A DNA stretch of 64,000 nt from Protula sp. h YS-2021 (Eukaryota > Annelida > Polychaeta > Sabellida > Serpulidae). Below are positions 42,012-55,625 of this stretch, in pieces. Made by a program: the position numbers and the translations under genes. Below the pieces are notes generated by a model. The model worked only from the letters and a program-made list of their open reading frames with translations. It did not search any database and was not told the origin of the DNA. Within the stretch, counting starts at the first letter, position 1. Each line of letters starts with the position of its first letter. The stretch lies in NCBI GenBank assembly GCA_949752745.1, contig OX457027.1, forward strand, positions 90,479,720-90,543,719. The letters are read 5' to 3'.

Positions 42012-43480
42012 GGGGAACACGACTCTCAACTTTATCAAACTGATGTTGTCTTGTTTTTGGCATATGCTAGAATTGTTTTTTTTTTTTTAATATATTTTGT
42101 GATAAACTTTCCGTTGATTGTATAAGAAATTGTGTTGTTAAAAATAGTGACAATTTTTAGGATATTTTAATATGAATACTCTGTGATATTATTAGACATC
42201 TGTGATTGGCCTGTATTGTGACGTCACGCCTGTTCTGTGCGTGCTGTTTTCCCATCAGTAATGAAGTTACCATTTCGAAATAAACAAAGCAACAGCTCCC
42301 CAAGGGACCGCTTTGTTTTTGGGTACAAGTTAACAGTGAAGATTAAATATTTAGCCTTCAAAAAGAAAAAAAACAAGATGGCGGTGCCGCTGGTTGTTTG
42401 AATGTTGTTGTTGTTGTTGTTTATTTCACTAAGCAGCTGCATACATTTGTTAGTATATTTTTTCGTATGCTTCTTTTTATATTTGTCTTTTTACATCGAT
42501 TAATAAACAAAAAATCGAGGAATAAGATTGTTTGAAAATATCAGTTTTGAAAATATTCACCAGATTGAATTAGCTTAAAAAGCAGTTCTGAAAATGCAGT
42601 CACGATTCGTTTCAAGCTTTAGCGCCAGTGGTGTATAATATTTGTCAACCGTCACAGTATTACGTAATCTGTTAATGTTATACCTCCTCCTAAAACAAAA
42701 AAAAAATTGAAACAAGAAATGTCCCTACTCGGCCTTTGAATCTTAAAAATAAATTTCTTTCTTGTCTTTGAAAACACACACACACACACAAATACGCATG
42801 TGGTATTTGTGAATCATTTTTGTATGAAATTACACCTAAACTACTTGTGTAAGCCACAAAGAGCGAAACGGCGACTCCACCATTCAGTGTTGTACAGTCT
42901 TTGTCGGATTCTTGGTATAATATCATTTTAAAACTGTGATTTTTTTTACTTTAGTTTTGTCTGAAATATATCTACATGTCATTGTCCGCTCCTACTTTTT
43001 CCTGCTTTGAACCGATTCTACGTTAGAACCGGTTTCTTTTTACTACAAAGAAAAACCGGTTACTTAGCGGTTAGAGCCGGTATATATTTTATTTTTGAAT
43101 TCTTAACACCAGTGGGTGGCATACCAGACCGTGAGCATTTTGATGTAAATAGAATGCAACATGCTTATGTAATCCAACAACCTGTAACCGTGTCTTTTGA
43201 AAGATTAGTGGGTTTTTTTACTTAATAAAGTTTGTTAACTTTGAGCTGACTGTCTTATTCTCTCTGCCTTCATTTCTTTAAAAATAATAATAATAAATAT
43301 ATAAAAATGAAGAAATAAAGCGACTGAACAACAAATTCGTATGTAAATGTTGGCTGGGAATTCAATCCCTAGGATTTGCATATCACCCATGTTACCCTGC
43401 ATATTACAAACTACTGTTAATGACTTGGATAAATATCAATAACTATTTGTTAGTTTTCTGCCTGTGTTCCTTGACAGCTG
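42012..43480 (+). other. 3' region of DUF4476 gene copy 1
   Basis: AATAAA signals occur at ~42,281, ~42,501 and ~43,223. A TTG run is at ~42,404 and a CA microsatellite at ~42,775. A 72-codon frame at 43,007-43,225 (GGIPDREHFDVNRMQHAYV inside) ends just before an AATAAA. In the other copy its last 20 codons change by replacement differences, so coding constraint is doubtful. No other gene is seen. Confidence 0.45.
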
Positions 43481-43515
43481 TGCCCCCGGGGGGGGGGGGC
43501 GGGGGGAGGACAGGG

Positions 43516-43696
43516 GCCAACTTCTCTCCCGTCACCGGCAAGTACCTGCTACCACCGTCCTCGACAACAAGCTCAGGTAACAGCGCGCTGTCCTATGAGG
43601 GGGGGAGGGGTGAGAGGGGATGGGGATAGAACTAGGGCCTACTTCTCCCCACGTCACCGGCAAGTACCTGCTCACCACCGGCCTCGACAACAGGCT
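43516..43696 (+). pseudogene. Two broken copies of WDR76 exon 10 end
   Basis: 43,516-43,576 and ~43,637-43,696 match the last ~60 bases of exon 10. The first has a 1-nt deletion (CTGCTACCACCG) and the second a 1-nt insertion (CTCCCCACGTC), so both frames are lost. The 5' two thirds of exon 10 and all earlier exons are absent from copy 2. Confidence 0.8.
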
Positions 43697-44260
43697 CAGG
43701 TACCAGCGCGCTGCTCCGCTGTTAAATTAGATGAAGCCTACGCGCAAGAGATGCGTCAAGGAAAATTGTTTTAGTGAGTTGTAGTGCTTTTAGCGCTGCT
43801 TTGAACTTTTCTAGTGCTTGATACAACGATTTATAGGTCACTTTGTGTGCTTACATCCTATGGAAATCTTGACATGATGAAAAATGTCATGAAATATTTG
43901 GTATGTTTTAAATTCAAATCCTTTTTTTTACAGAATATTTAACTCTGAAAATGTGAGTTCGGCCAACTTGACGCTGAAGAAAGCAATCACGTGAGTTTTT
44001 AAACAAAGAAATTTCAGAAAGAAAAACAAAACAGTAAAAGGACAGTTTTAGAAAAATCCAGCTGTCAAATTCGAAACAGTGATCAGCACCGGCCTTGCAG
44101 CGATACTGTGGCGTCTGAGTTTTCTTCTGTCATATATAAAATGCGTGGAGCTTTTTATATAGACGTGGGAGTTTGTTGGTATGTATTTTGCAGGCATGAC
44201 AACTGGACAGGACGATGGTTGAGTAAGTTCCGCGCAGTGTGGCATCCCACCAGAGAAGAC

Positions 44261-45232
44261 GTGTTCATTGTGGGCAGCATGGTCCGGCCAAGACAGGTAC
44301 GTGTTCATTGTGGGCAGCATGGTCCGGCCAAGACAGGTACGGGTTCATTGTGGACAGCATGGTCCGGTCAAGGCAGGTACGGGTTCATTGTGGGCAGCAT
44401 GTTCCGGTCAAGGCAGGTACGGATTCATTGTGGGCAGCATGGTCCGGCCAAGGCACGTACGGGTTCATTGTGGGCAGCGTGGTCTGGCCAAGACAGGTAC
44501 GGGTTCATTGTGGGCAGCATGGTCCGGCCAAGACAGGTACGGGTTCATTGTGGGCAGCATGGTCCGGTCAAGACAGGTACGGGTTCATTGTGGGCAGCAT
44601 GGTCCGGCCAAGACAGGTACGGGTTCATTGTGGGCAGCATGGTCCGGTCAAGGCAGGTACTGGTTCATTGTGGGCAGCATGGTCCGGCCAAGGCAGGTAC
44701 GGATTCATTGTGGGCAGCATGGTCCGGCCAAGGCACGTACGGGTTCATTGTGGGCAGCGTGATCCGGCCAAGACAGGTACGGGTTCATTGTGGGCAGCAT
44801 GGTCCGGCCAAGACAGGTACGGGTTCATTGTGGGCAGCATGGTCCGGTCAAGACAGGTACGGGTTCATTGTGGGCAGCTTGGTCCGGTCAAGGCAGGTAC
44901 GGGTTCATTGTGGGCAGCATGGTCCGGTCAAGGCAGGTACTGGTTCATTGTGGGCAGCATGGTCCGGTCAAGGCGGGTACGGGTTCATTGTGGGCAGCAT
45001 GGTCCGGCCAAGACAGGTACGGGTTCATTGTGGACGTCATGGTTCGGCCAAGACAGGTACGGGTTCATTGTGGACGTCATGGTTCGGCCAAGACAGGTAC
45101 GGGTTCATTGTGGGCAGCATGGTCCGGCCAAGCCAGGTACGGGTTCATTGTGGACAGCATGGTCCGGTCAAGGCAGGTACGGGTTCATTGTGGGCAGCAT
45201 GGTCCGGCCAAGGCAAGTACGGGTTCATTGTA
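44261..45232 (+). repeat. 40-bp exon 12 donor minisatellite, copy 2 (~24 units)
   Basis: Same unit as at 23,831 but two units longer and with its own variants, for example a TGTTCCGG unit at 44,400, GGATTCATT starts and an AGCTTGGTCC unit. Because 80 bp is not a multiple of three, the read-through frame entering the following 36-bp array differs between copies. Confidence 0.95.
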
Positions 45233-45236
45233 GTTT

Positions 45237-45515
45237 TGTGACGTGTGTTATTTTTCCTTCTTTCATGTTTGTGACGTGTGTGATGTCGGTCCTTCTTTCA
45301 TGTTTTGTGACGTGTGTGATGTCGGTCCTTCTTTCATGTTTTGTGACGTGTGTGATTTCGGTCCTTCTTTCATGTTTTGTGACGTGTGTGATGTCGGTCC
45401 TTCTTTCATGTTTTGTGACGTGTGTGATGTCGGTCCTTCTTTCATGTTTTGTGACGTGTGTGATTTCGGTCCTTCTTTCATGTTTTGTGACGTGTGTGAT
45501 CTTTCCTCGGGGCGT
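45237..45515. repeat. 36-bp minisatellite, copy 2
   Basis: Same number and order of units as 24,727-25,005, with essentially one difference (TTATTTTTCC for TTATCTTTCC at the start). Confidence 0.92.
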
Positions 45516-45859
45516 GTTTTGTGAATGATGTGATTTGTCCTAGGCTCCGGTGACATATGACCTTTGTTCTCGGGTCATGATTTGTGACATCTGATCTGTC
45601 CTCGGGTCGTGTGACGTGTGTAATCTGTGTCTTGGGAACGTGTGCTGTGAACGGGTGTGATCTGTGTACTCGGATCGCGTTTTGTGACGTTTATGATCTC
45701 TGTCTGTAGATTGAAATGTTCAGCGATGACGGTGTCCTGGTGAAGACGTTCAAGGACGCCGAGTGGCTGGGTTCCGTCTGTAGTGCCAACGCCTTCCACC
45801 CAACCAAAAACATCCTAGTGGGCGGCAACTCCAGTGGTCGTCTGCACGTCTTTATGTAG

Positions 45860-48800
45860 TGCCGCCCTCTGATTGGTGGTTTATTTGGTGGGCGGTCATC
45901 TGCAAATATTTATGTAACGATACCTTGTATTGGGTAGATTAACTGTCGTTAGGATCGGTGGGTGGGTGTTGTAGGTGGGTTATTTTTGGGGGGGTGATAA
46001 TTTGGGATTTATGGATTTTACTATATGAGTTATCGTTTCTCAGCTCGTCACCTTTGTGTTCTTTTGAGAAAGTTTGACCAAAATTAGGTCAGTAATAAGG
46101 TTTCAATGAATCTCGATGATGGTGGTAAGTCGCGTGCTTTGTTCAGATGGCACAGAGAACCCATCGGATGGAGCAGAGTATTCTTGGTTATCAGATATAC
46201 GGATATATGTTGTAGTGGTGGGAACTTGAAATTTATGCAAACTGTTCCTTTGGCCTATGCGACATTTTGCGTTCAGTCTCATGCATTGCGGCTATACTCT
46301 GTAGTACCAGGCGTATTTAATTTGTAATGGTTTGTACAGCTCAGTCCGTCTGAAACCTGCTTGAGCGTAAGCCCCTTGTTTTGAGCGTAAGCCCCTTGTT
46401 TTGTTCATAGCCGTGGCAGATCCCTCACATTTAAAATACTAACGATTGTGCAACTTGCGGGTAGTTAAAAAGATTTTAATTGTACATAGAACAAGCAGGT
46501 ACTGTGCATGGTATGTGTGAAGTAGACAGTCAGACTCAGTATATATTGAAGTACAGCTAAGAGTATACACTGAATTATATTTGCAGTATACAACATGTAT
46601 ATAATAACATGTTAATGTGTAGAATTCACAGCGGTCGAGAGCTATTCAGTCTCGGCTGTTTAGGATATTCAGCATGTGTTCACGTGTGTATTTAGTACAC
46701 AGAGAATAGTCAATAGTGCAGGTGGTAGGGGAGTAGCGAAGCGCAAACCCTGTGGTTCCGGTGTGGCCGTGTCTACAGGGAGTCGCCCGGGGCACATTCT
46801 GGTATAAGCCGCCAGCTAAATGTGTGAAGGGGGAGGGGGGGTTACTACTTCACCACCAACAAGCTGCAGGTGCTCTTACGAATTATGTGTTTTTTTCAGA
46901 AATATTCATTGCATTCATTTACAGTAAAATTGTATTTTCGTTCGGTGCAGCATTACGGTATATAGACAGGGTGAGGGGATGCACCACATACCGGTCTGCT
47001 ATAGCTTCTCCTCCCCGCCCGCCGCCCCCTTCCAGCAGGAAGAATCATATACTAAAGGTTCTTTGTGGGAAGGGGGAGGGCTGTATGTCGGTGTTACTTG
47101 ATTGATGTTGTTTCTTTATGTGTGAATGTGTCTACATTTTTACATTTGCAGTTGCTGTGTTTTTAACCATTTGTTTACTTGCAAAAGTATGGTAATAAAA
47201 ACTGCATTTCTAACACCTAGTCAATAGGCATTTACCGTGTCAATTGTGACGTCATAAAGTGTGACGCGTCGATGCGAATTGTGACGTCAGATCTGTAACG
47301 CAACACGTATTTTATTTGCGTTGTATCTTAATACGAGAAAAATACCAGAGCGACAGCAAGTGAAAATAAAAAGATAATCCTGGTCTCTCCACACTTCGCT
47401 GCTGTGTGGTGAACTCCTTCCCCATCCGATTACAGTGTTCTTTATATAGGTGTTCACTTAAGGTAGTGGAATGCCGTAATGCGAAGTATAAAATTTGAAG
47501 AAAATAGTGTTATTCATTGAATTCGTCCGATAAGTTTCTGTCTGGTTTCACTTTTTCGCCTTCACAGCTTGTCCGCCTGAATCTGACGGCGGCTAAGGAA
47601 ACTATTTTTTCAGACATCAGAGTCTAGACACACTTCTATTTTGTCTTCCTCTAATTTGTTTTGAAATTTCTTGTATTGTATTTGCAAAAACGGCCATTGA
47701 TCTTTTGCGATCTCGACGGCCATCTCGAAGGCACCCACAGCACAGAGAGAGCCACTGCGAAGAGGGGGAAGGGGGGTCGGAAATCAGAAAAAGTATTACT
47801 TACATATAAATGTGAGCGCTGAAAGCGTAATTATCCTTTGCGAGTCATTTTCAGTCTTCGAACGCTTTAAAAGAATAAATCTGGATAATGTAAGTGTTTT
47901 GTCATACAAAAATTTTATAAAACCGTATTTTGCGGGAAAAGCGAATCAACAATTTTGGCCTATACCGTGTCATCGAAATTTTCAAAAAATAAATGAAAGT
48001 TTTGCCAAAGCCGAGTCTTTTTTTTCTGTTGAAAGAGAGAAAAATCGACGGGCGACAGGGTCATTTTTTTTTCAAACTAAGCATGAGAAACAAAGCTTTT
48101 TCTTCCCGGCCGTGTTAACGTTTTTTTTTTTTTTTTTTTTTTTTTTGCAGCATGCTTTCCTTTAAGAGCTATCAACTTTTGACATGTATTCTACCGATTC
48201 TTGTAAAATCAATCGGCCTTTACATTTACTTATACACATTTCAACTGTAATACGCGTCATTTTAGTTTTGCTTTAAATTGAATTTGAATATTTTTTGGTT
48301 GGGGGTGACTAAACACCCCCGTAAAAAGGTTTATTGGTTAAAATGCCACTGTAACTTTAAACGTGCCCGTGGGTGGATTTGTATATATATTTTTTAATTT
48401 ATTATTTTTTTTTTGGAAATAGTAGTTTCATTATACAGTTATCTTTATTCATCCCACATTTAATTTCGCTGCGGGTGGCGAAATCGGTCTTGTTTGCCGC
48501 TATACAGCAGGAGGAGGTGATCAGTAGCTGAGGTTCTACTGTACAATATGTGTCACATGTATGTGCTACGTTGCTCTTGATAAAGAACAAAATCTGACGC
48601 GGTAGGTTTCGCTTCCGTGCTGATAATTCAATATCCTTTTTTGGTTAAATAATGAAGTGTTGTTTCCGTGCGAAAGGGTGTGCATCTTGTTTATTGTTCG
48701 TAATTATGATGAAATTTATGACTATTTATATTGCTTAACAGAATCTAAAGACTGTTCAATGTGAAGAAATTTGCAAGATTTTATACGAAATATATGAAAT

Positions 48801-50665
48801 AAAATATTGATATATCAAATGATTGTGTTTTATGGTAATGAATTCGTCAGTGTGTGGTCCTGTGTGTGTTCCTGTTTTGGGAGGGTTGGTATATTTCCTG
48901 GGGATAGGGGTGTATGTGCGTGTGTGTGTGTGTGGGGGGGGGGGGGTCGGGGTCGGAGGGACTGCTATTTTCTATAAAGGGTGCATGTCAAGCATCCTCG
49001 CAATTAATATGAACATACAATAACATTGTGCTCAGTCTTCTTGGCCCAGCTGATTAGGCTATACCGTTTGTTTCTGGGGGGGGGGGGGGGGGTTGGCCTA
49101 TTTACTTGGTCGGTGCTCCTATTTTCTACAAGTGGTGCATCGTCTTAATTTATATCAACATATCAGAGTGTGCTTTTCTTGCTGGCCCAGCTGACTACGC
49201 TATTCCGATTATTTTTGTCCGTTATGTACGTACATACACTATATTTGTGTCAACTACTTCTGTCTTTCTTTTCTTGCATGTGTTGTTGATGTTTGGCATG
49301 AATTTCCTTCCTTTAGTTGACCCATGAAACCACCGGATGGGGTTTGAATTTCTGTCTTTAATACTGTCGTAAGGGTGGGTCTTGCGTGTTGTGAATGCGA
49401 TTCCGCAAAATTCTTGAATCGAGTTTTAATGAACCTCGGTGTGAATGTTCGTATGATCAGCCGAGAGACGCCATTCATTTTCACTGACATTTCAACGCTG
49501 TCGTATGTGCGAAGCTTCTGCTTTTTGTGAGCCCGATTCTGCCAAGATGCGAGTATGAATATTGCCGAAATTCGATGTGAGTGTTTAACTCTCAGGCTGG
49601 TTAGATTTTGAAAACCTCTTTTGTCCTTTCAAGGTCACTACAAATTTTGCTTTCGGTGCCTTTATGTCTTGTGCATCATGTGGGCCATATTATATCGAAG
49701 AAGTAGAGCGGATGTTGATGTTGGTGCAAGTATTCAAACAGATGGCCTCTGGAGCAAATTAGATTTCGTAACCTTTCCTGACTTCTCAAGGTCACCTATA
49801 GGCTTTTTACCGTCAACATTGTCTTTTGCGATATATCAGTAGTGTTCTATGTCACATAAACAGGATTCAAGCCAAACTGTTGGGAGACTTACCCGAAACT
49901 CTGTCATTGTTCATGTGTTTAACCTTTCGGGTGGTAGCATTTTCACCACTATACCTTGAATTATCAGTTCGTGAACACGATTCAGCCAAATTATTTGAAC
50001 GGCCTTTGCTTAGACAAATTATGCATGGATGGATGGCCCACTCAGGCCAACATTAGCTGCGTCGGGTTTTTAGTACAACATGCCTGGCAAACTTGACACA
50101 CGGTCAAATTGCTGAAAAACAGCAATAAAACTATTGGCCAAAACATAAAAAAAAATGAAGAAACAGCAAAATGTTAAGTAAAAGTAGTACTTCCTCTATA
50201 AGTACAGTCCGTTTGCTTTGAAATTAGGTTTATTCCAAGAAGTCCTCTATCAAGCGTGAATTTTGTTTCTCCATGTCTTTAATACTGGCTAACTTATTGG
50301 CCAAATAAGCAAAACTGAAGTATAAAAAAACTTTTTTGCTTTCTGCTTAAAGGCCAATGGCTTTCAAATTTGACATCAACGAAGGTTTGTCAGGAGGTCA
50401 TCCACCAAACGCGGTTTGTGAAACTGCGCCAAAATTTTGAAAAAAGTTATTGCAGGTGAATACACAAAGGCTATGTTCTACAGCTATAGCTCATTCGCTT
50501 TGAAAATTGAGAAGTTTTCCAGGCTTAAATCTGGTGGCTAAAAAGGGTCAGAATGTTGACATAAACAACACGATTTCAGTTGTGGTCCGACTGCTTTCAA
50601 GTTTTATATGAATGTTCCGGGAAGGCAAGCCATCACACTTACCGGTACGTTTTGCATAAAATGGC
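45860..50665. other. Copy 2 of intergenic region (equivalent to 25,350-30,126)
   Basis: No supported gene. Differences from copy 1 are a T run of 26 (48,121-48,146), shorter G runs (~48,935 and 49,077), and about 60 extra bases at ~49,460-49,515 (GCCGAGAGACGCCATTCATT onward). The last is likely lost from copy 1, since GCTTCTGCTTTTTGTGAGCC resumes in both. Confidence 0.7.
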
Positions 50666-53600
50666 ATTAGGGGAATGTGGGTGTTCTACTGCAGTCAATC
50701 ATCGTGACGTCATCAATCACGTGACGTCATTAAGTCCCTAACCCTAATACCGTCTGTCAATCATCAACCCCCCCCCCCCCCCCTCCACAGGACATACTAG
50801 CTCAGACCTCCCCTAACCCTAACCCTAATAACACCTGTCAATCATCGTAACGTCGTCAATCAATCATCGTGACGTCAGACACCAACCCCTCGGCAGTGAT
50901 AGTTCTACCACAGTACCGCCTCTTTTTATAAGGAAATTGTCTGTGAAGAGGAAGTGACTATGTTTTTTTTTCTTTTTTTTCAAGATCGGAAGTGAGAATT
51001 TGAGGTAAGCGAAATTCTTTGTTATGTATGTTTGTTTTTATATATTTTTTTCTTTGGTTGATTTTGTGGGAAGAGCGCGCCATTCAAAGATGTGTTCGAA
51101 TGACAAGTTCATTCAAAGATGTGTTCGAATGGCCAGCTCATTCAAAGTTGTGCTCGAATGGCCAGCCCTTTCAAAGACGTGACCAACCCAAACATTTTTT
51201 TCCTGCGAATATGTGAGAAGCTCTAATCTAAGCTTTTTATATATACGCGACCAGAATTCTAGATGAAAGACTCACAGCGTGGGTATCAATCGATCAAAGA
51301 CCGACAACATGGGAATCAATACAAGCCATTTGAGAAGGAATGACATTTTCCCACGCCGATTACCGACAAGTACCGAAACGTCAGTGCCAGAGAAAGCAAC
51401 TAACTTCTCATTAGCAGCGACAACAAACGTGATGGTATGTGGGACCTCCCTGGCCACTAAATTATAGCAAATTTAATTTTGAAACACATATTTCGTCGTG
51501 GTATATACATATTACGTGATGGTATGTGGGATTCCCCCACTCTCCCATGGGAAAATTTTGTGATTTTTGCATATTTACACGTTTCAGACGATTCTGGACA
51601 ACTTTGGTTTTTGGACCACCCCCCCCCCCCCCGCTGGAAAATTTTGTAATTTTTGCATATTTATCCGTTTCATACGTTTCTGAGCATTTTTGGACCCCCG
51701 TGGGAAAATATTTTATGATTTTTGCATATTTATCCGTTTCAGACGATTCTGTACATTTTTGGTTTCTTGACTGCCCCTCTCTTATTTTAAGACATCTCCC
51801 TACGAAATTGGGAACTTGGAAATCAAATTGGCGCGAAAACCTAGGTGTTTAAAAGGACGTCTGAGAACACATTTCAGCATATCAGTTGAAGCATCAACGA
51901 TGGCAGCCACTTCAATATGGGATAGACCAGTCCTCTGCCTTGTTTTACCGTATGGCAAGCATGTAAGGCATGGCAACTTCAACAGCACATAACTTTAAAA
52001 CTACTTGACCTATTTGAACCATTCTTCCACTAAAATGTTCTGCAAGATTTTATCTTTGTGAAATGTAAATGATAGTTTCAATCGGATCTATATAGACTTT
52101 ATGTTTGCTGAACTAACCATCTTTGAACTGTATAAACAGCGTAGGCAGATGCAGATATAAGGCATGTGCCAATATCACCAACTGCCGACATGTGATGTTT
52201 ACTCACATGACAGCTGTAATGTGTCATGGTTCTTCCACTATGTAGGATTGGAGAGGGCATACCATCTTTGTTGCTGTTGTTGTTATTGTTGTTGCCATTG
52301 TTGTTGTTGCCATTGTTGTTGGTGTTGCCATTGCTGTTGCTCTTGTTCTTGCCTATGTTGTTGTTGCTATTGTTGTTCCTGTTGTTGTTATTCTTGCCGT
52401 TGTTGTTATTGTTCTTGTTATTGTTGTTGCTGTTGTTGTTATTGTTCTTGCCGTCGTTGCCTTTGTTGTTGCTGTTGTTATTGTTCCCGTTGTTGCTGTT
52501 GTTGTGGTTGTTGTCTTCATATATATACATTCAAGGGCTTTTTTTGTCATTTGAAAAGTGGATGTAGAATCGAAAGGATGTACGAATGCAACATTTGTTC
52601 GAAATCTTACGACTGGCGACAAAGTCTTAGAAGGCATTTAAAGCAAGCACATGCTTCAGAAGTGAATGGAGAATGGGACATGGATATGGAAAACCCTATA
52701 AAAATGACCTTCACAGAAACTTTAGATTAGTCTTAAACGTCAAAGAGTCAACAGCGAAGAAGCTTTAGCCACGCAGTGTGGTGAGGATGCCAATGACAAC
52801 AGTTCTGACAGCGAGTCAGAAACATGCTATGTTTGGCATGATATGGTTCAAGAAGTATATAATGACCATGATGACAAATTTCAAGAAAAGGTTTTAGAAT
52901 ATGAAGAACAAGGGCTTAAAGATGCGCGTGAAAGAGCAAGTGATGACCGACCCGTTTATAAGCGTCGACTAAAACAACTGTTTATGAGACTATTAAAATA
53001 TACCCAACGTCTAGAACAAAGCCAACATTATCAAACCATTTTAGAGGACTTTAATTACTTTGTTGATGAAAACATTACGAGTATTCAAAGGCATTAAAGG
53101 TAGCTATAAGGAAAAACAGTACATTCTTTGAAGAGCTTCTAGATGAGGAGGAGGAGGAAGATGACAGCAGTGACGAAAAAAGTGATATGGACAGTGAGGT
53201 TCAGCAAAGTGCAGCAGATGAAGAAAAAATAGACTTATTTGACTAATCTTTATAATAAAGACTTTGTAAATCAGCAAATGTTGTAATATTTCATTAGCTT
53301 AAGCGTTGTGTATTAAAATGTACCAATAAACTGTTCAATAGATGTCTTGCTTTTGATGTTTAACATATGAAGTCGCACGAAGCTAAGGCCTCTGGCGCGG
53401 TGTTAATTCACCCGCAAAGCATATAACATATATATCATATATTATGTATTGTAATTAAGTATTTTATTATTATGTGTTATAGTCAAGTATTGTATGAGAA
53501 AAATAAAAGCTTAAAAGCATCATATATGTTTGTTTTTTTATTTTATTTTATTGAATATCACAAATTATTACAATTATGATAAACACCAAATTAAAATATT

Positions 53601-54131
53601 GACATTTATTGAGAATAAAAACAAAAATATTTCAAATACATTTCAAATAAATATAGATATCATAAATGTTATCACCCCGTTTATAAATGTCTTGTGGGCT
53701 GGTCACGTCTTTGAAAGGGCTGGCCATTCGAGCACATCTTTGAATGAGCTGGTCATTTGAACACATCTTCGAATGGGCTTGTCAATCGAACACATATTTG
53801 AATGACGCGCTCTTCCCACATAATCAAGCAAAGAAAAATATATATAACAAATAAACATACATAGCAAAGAATTTCGCTTACCTCAAATTTTCACTTCCCA
53901 TCTTCCAACAACACCGTCACTTCCTCTTCACACACAATTTCCTTATAAAAGGAGGCGGTGCTGTGGTAGAACTATCGCTGTCTAGGGTGGGTCTAACATA
54001 GTATGTCCTGGGGGATCTGATGATTGATGATCGACAGACGGTATTAGGGTTAGGGGCAGGGCTTAATAACGTCACGTGATTGATGACCTAAAGATGATTG
54101 ACTGCAGTAGAACACCCACTTTCCCCCTACT
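50666..54131. mobile_element. Mini-Polinton with long TIRs, copy 2
   Basis: Same structure as 30,127-33,590: left TIR 50,666-51,188, reverse G/C array 51,537-51,785, TTG tract 52,268-52,517, C2H2/acidic pseudogene 52,577-53,245, and right TIR 53,696-54,131. It differs by homopolymer lengths and a handful of substitutions. It was copied as part of the segmental duplication, not by transposition, since flanks match too. Confidence 0.8.
52577..53245 (+). pseudogene. C2H2 plus acidic-tail gene, copy 2
   Basis: Identical layout to 32,036-32,690. The finger loop has DWRQS instead of DWPQS. One extra A in the GAAGAAAAAAT run near 53,222 extends the acidic tail by a few residues (KIDLFD), probably the ancestral ending. 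The internal TAG and TAA breaks are shared, so they predate the duplication. Confidence 0.55.
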
Positions 54132-55625
54132 GGTAGTGTTTTCAAATAAATTTCATGCGTTTAGTAACAGTCGGCAAATATTTAAAACAATTGAACCGCA
54201 ACAATTATATTCTGTTATGCAATCATTTATACAAGAACGAGTAGTTTTATATTATCTATGGCGCATCCCTGCTCAAGTGAATCAAACACTGCGTGAAATT
54301 AAGAGCTTTCCCCTTTCTCACCTACGGTACACAAGTGAAAAGCTTGTACTTTAAACGAAGATTTGTAATCATAATGCTTCTTAACCAAAATAACCAAGCA
54401 AATCCAACTAGGCACTCCGGCCAAAGAAGAAAGCTTATCAAATTATGAGATATGTAAGGCTTGTCTCTTGACCCACTGCTTTGGTATTATTGTGAAGTCC
54501 AGAGTTTTTTAATATTTAGCGTGCTGCTATTCTTTATTTTCAGAGGTTCTTATCTTCTTACTTTTCATCAACCCCAAAATTATCAATTTCCCCCCACTCC
54601 CAAAAAAGAGTAATAATAGTTAATTCGTCTTGATGCTGCCCTAATACGTTATAGCTGCGTTATTATTGGATTGCGTAATCAGCAGTAAACAGAAGCATTT
54701 CTTTATGTCGGTGCAACAATATCTATCGAGGGTGTAAATGTGATGTAAAGACCTGTGCACATCATTTACACTGTGTTTTAATTAACTGATTTGGAATATT
54801 TAAGTAATATCTTCGGGGTGATTGCACAGATCGCGAACATTTTAACGGTCAAACACTAGGTATGCTCAAGAAGTAAGCAGCAACCAATGATGTTAACCAT
54901 TGCATTGACGAAGCAAGCTTATCTTATTTAAATAATAAATAAGTAACGTTTATTTTTCGCGGTTGAAATGTTGTTATGAAAACATTTAAGTCTCATTTAA
55001 TCCTACATGCCATCAACAATTTTCGACCATTCTTTGATCTGCATAGTAGCTGTTGTATATCTGTGAAGAGAATAGGAAATATTAGTAAATATGATAACAC
55101 TGTAAATGAATATTTCAAAAATATTTACAAAAAAGTACAAATATTAAACATTATAAATTGTAAATCGTTTTAAGTAGTGTCATAATTAAAAATTTGAGCT
55201 TAAATGCATAATGCATAAATTTATAATTTATAATAAATTTATAATTTATGATTTAAAAGGCCGATCCTTTTCTAATTGCTTCTCTTACTGTATTGATGAA
55301 CCGTATCATACATATTGCGGGTATATGAAATGTATTTTGAATGCATTTTGAAAAATTTGAAAAATAGATATCGGCAAGTTTCCTTGACTGTGAATCAAGT
55401 TGGTTTTCTATCAATGTTCAAGTCTATAAGAACAAAATATCAAACAAACTTTGTCTGTTTAATGTAAAGGCTAAAGTTATCCGTGTATTATGTTGTTTTA
55501 CTAGTGATTTAAGGTCTGACCGTTATTAAGCTACGTTATTTCTAAGCCCTCTTTATCTAAAAAATTGAATGATAAACAAAGATTACACGAAGAACCGTAA
55601 AAGCGAAAGAAACCTGTTTGTTCAC
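54132..55625. other. Copy 2 of AT-rich intergenic stretch
   Basis: Equivalent of 33,591-35,084. Nothing further is recognised. Substitutions include CACACAAG to TACACAAG (~54,328) and a Ser/Stop-neutral change near 55,543. Confidence 0.5.

Larger units (their letters stand above)
23000..43480. repeat. 20.5-kb tandem duplication, copy 1
   Basis: This segment runs from the exon 10 donor array of WDR76 to just past the DUF4476 gene and recurs head-to-tail from about 43,490 to beyond the window end. Offsets grow from 20,430 at exon 12 to 20,510 at exon 13 and 20,629 at the second gene. They are explained by repeat-number and RT indel differences. Sequence between ~23,500 and ~42,030 is nearly identical to the other copy; the flanks are more diverged. 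Confidence 0.92.
43934..45859 (+). pseudogene. WDR76: Truncated second copy of WDR76, exons 11-13 only
   Basis: Exon 11 (43,934-43,990), exon 12 (44,194-44,296 to the first donor) and exon 13 (45,710-45,859) are intact with normal splice sites. They encode the last ~100 residues including the GGNSSGRLHVFM end. One amino-acid change is seen (Ala to Ser in exon 11). No promoter or propeller N-terminus exists in this copy, so it cannot make a functional protein by itself. It could serve as an alternative 3' end for WDR76 transcripts that read past copy 1. Confidence 0.8.

Noticed and set aside
41024..42038. Minus-strand Arg/Ala/His-rich frames of 139 and 163 codons
   Set aside because: They are antisense shadows of GC-rich exons 6 and 7 of the DUF4476 gene; the plus-strand exons have splice sites and a coherent frame.
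43007..43225. 72-codon frame ending near AATAAA as a small gene
   Set aside because: The second copy changes several residues by replacement substitutions and the reading is not otherwise supported; kept only as a note in the 3' region.
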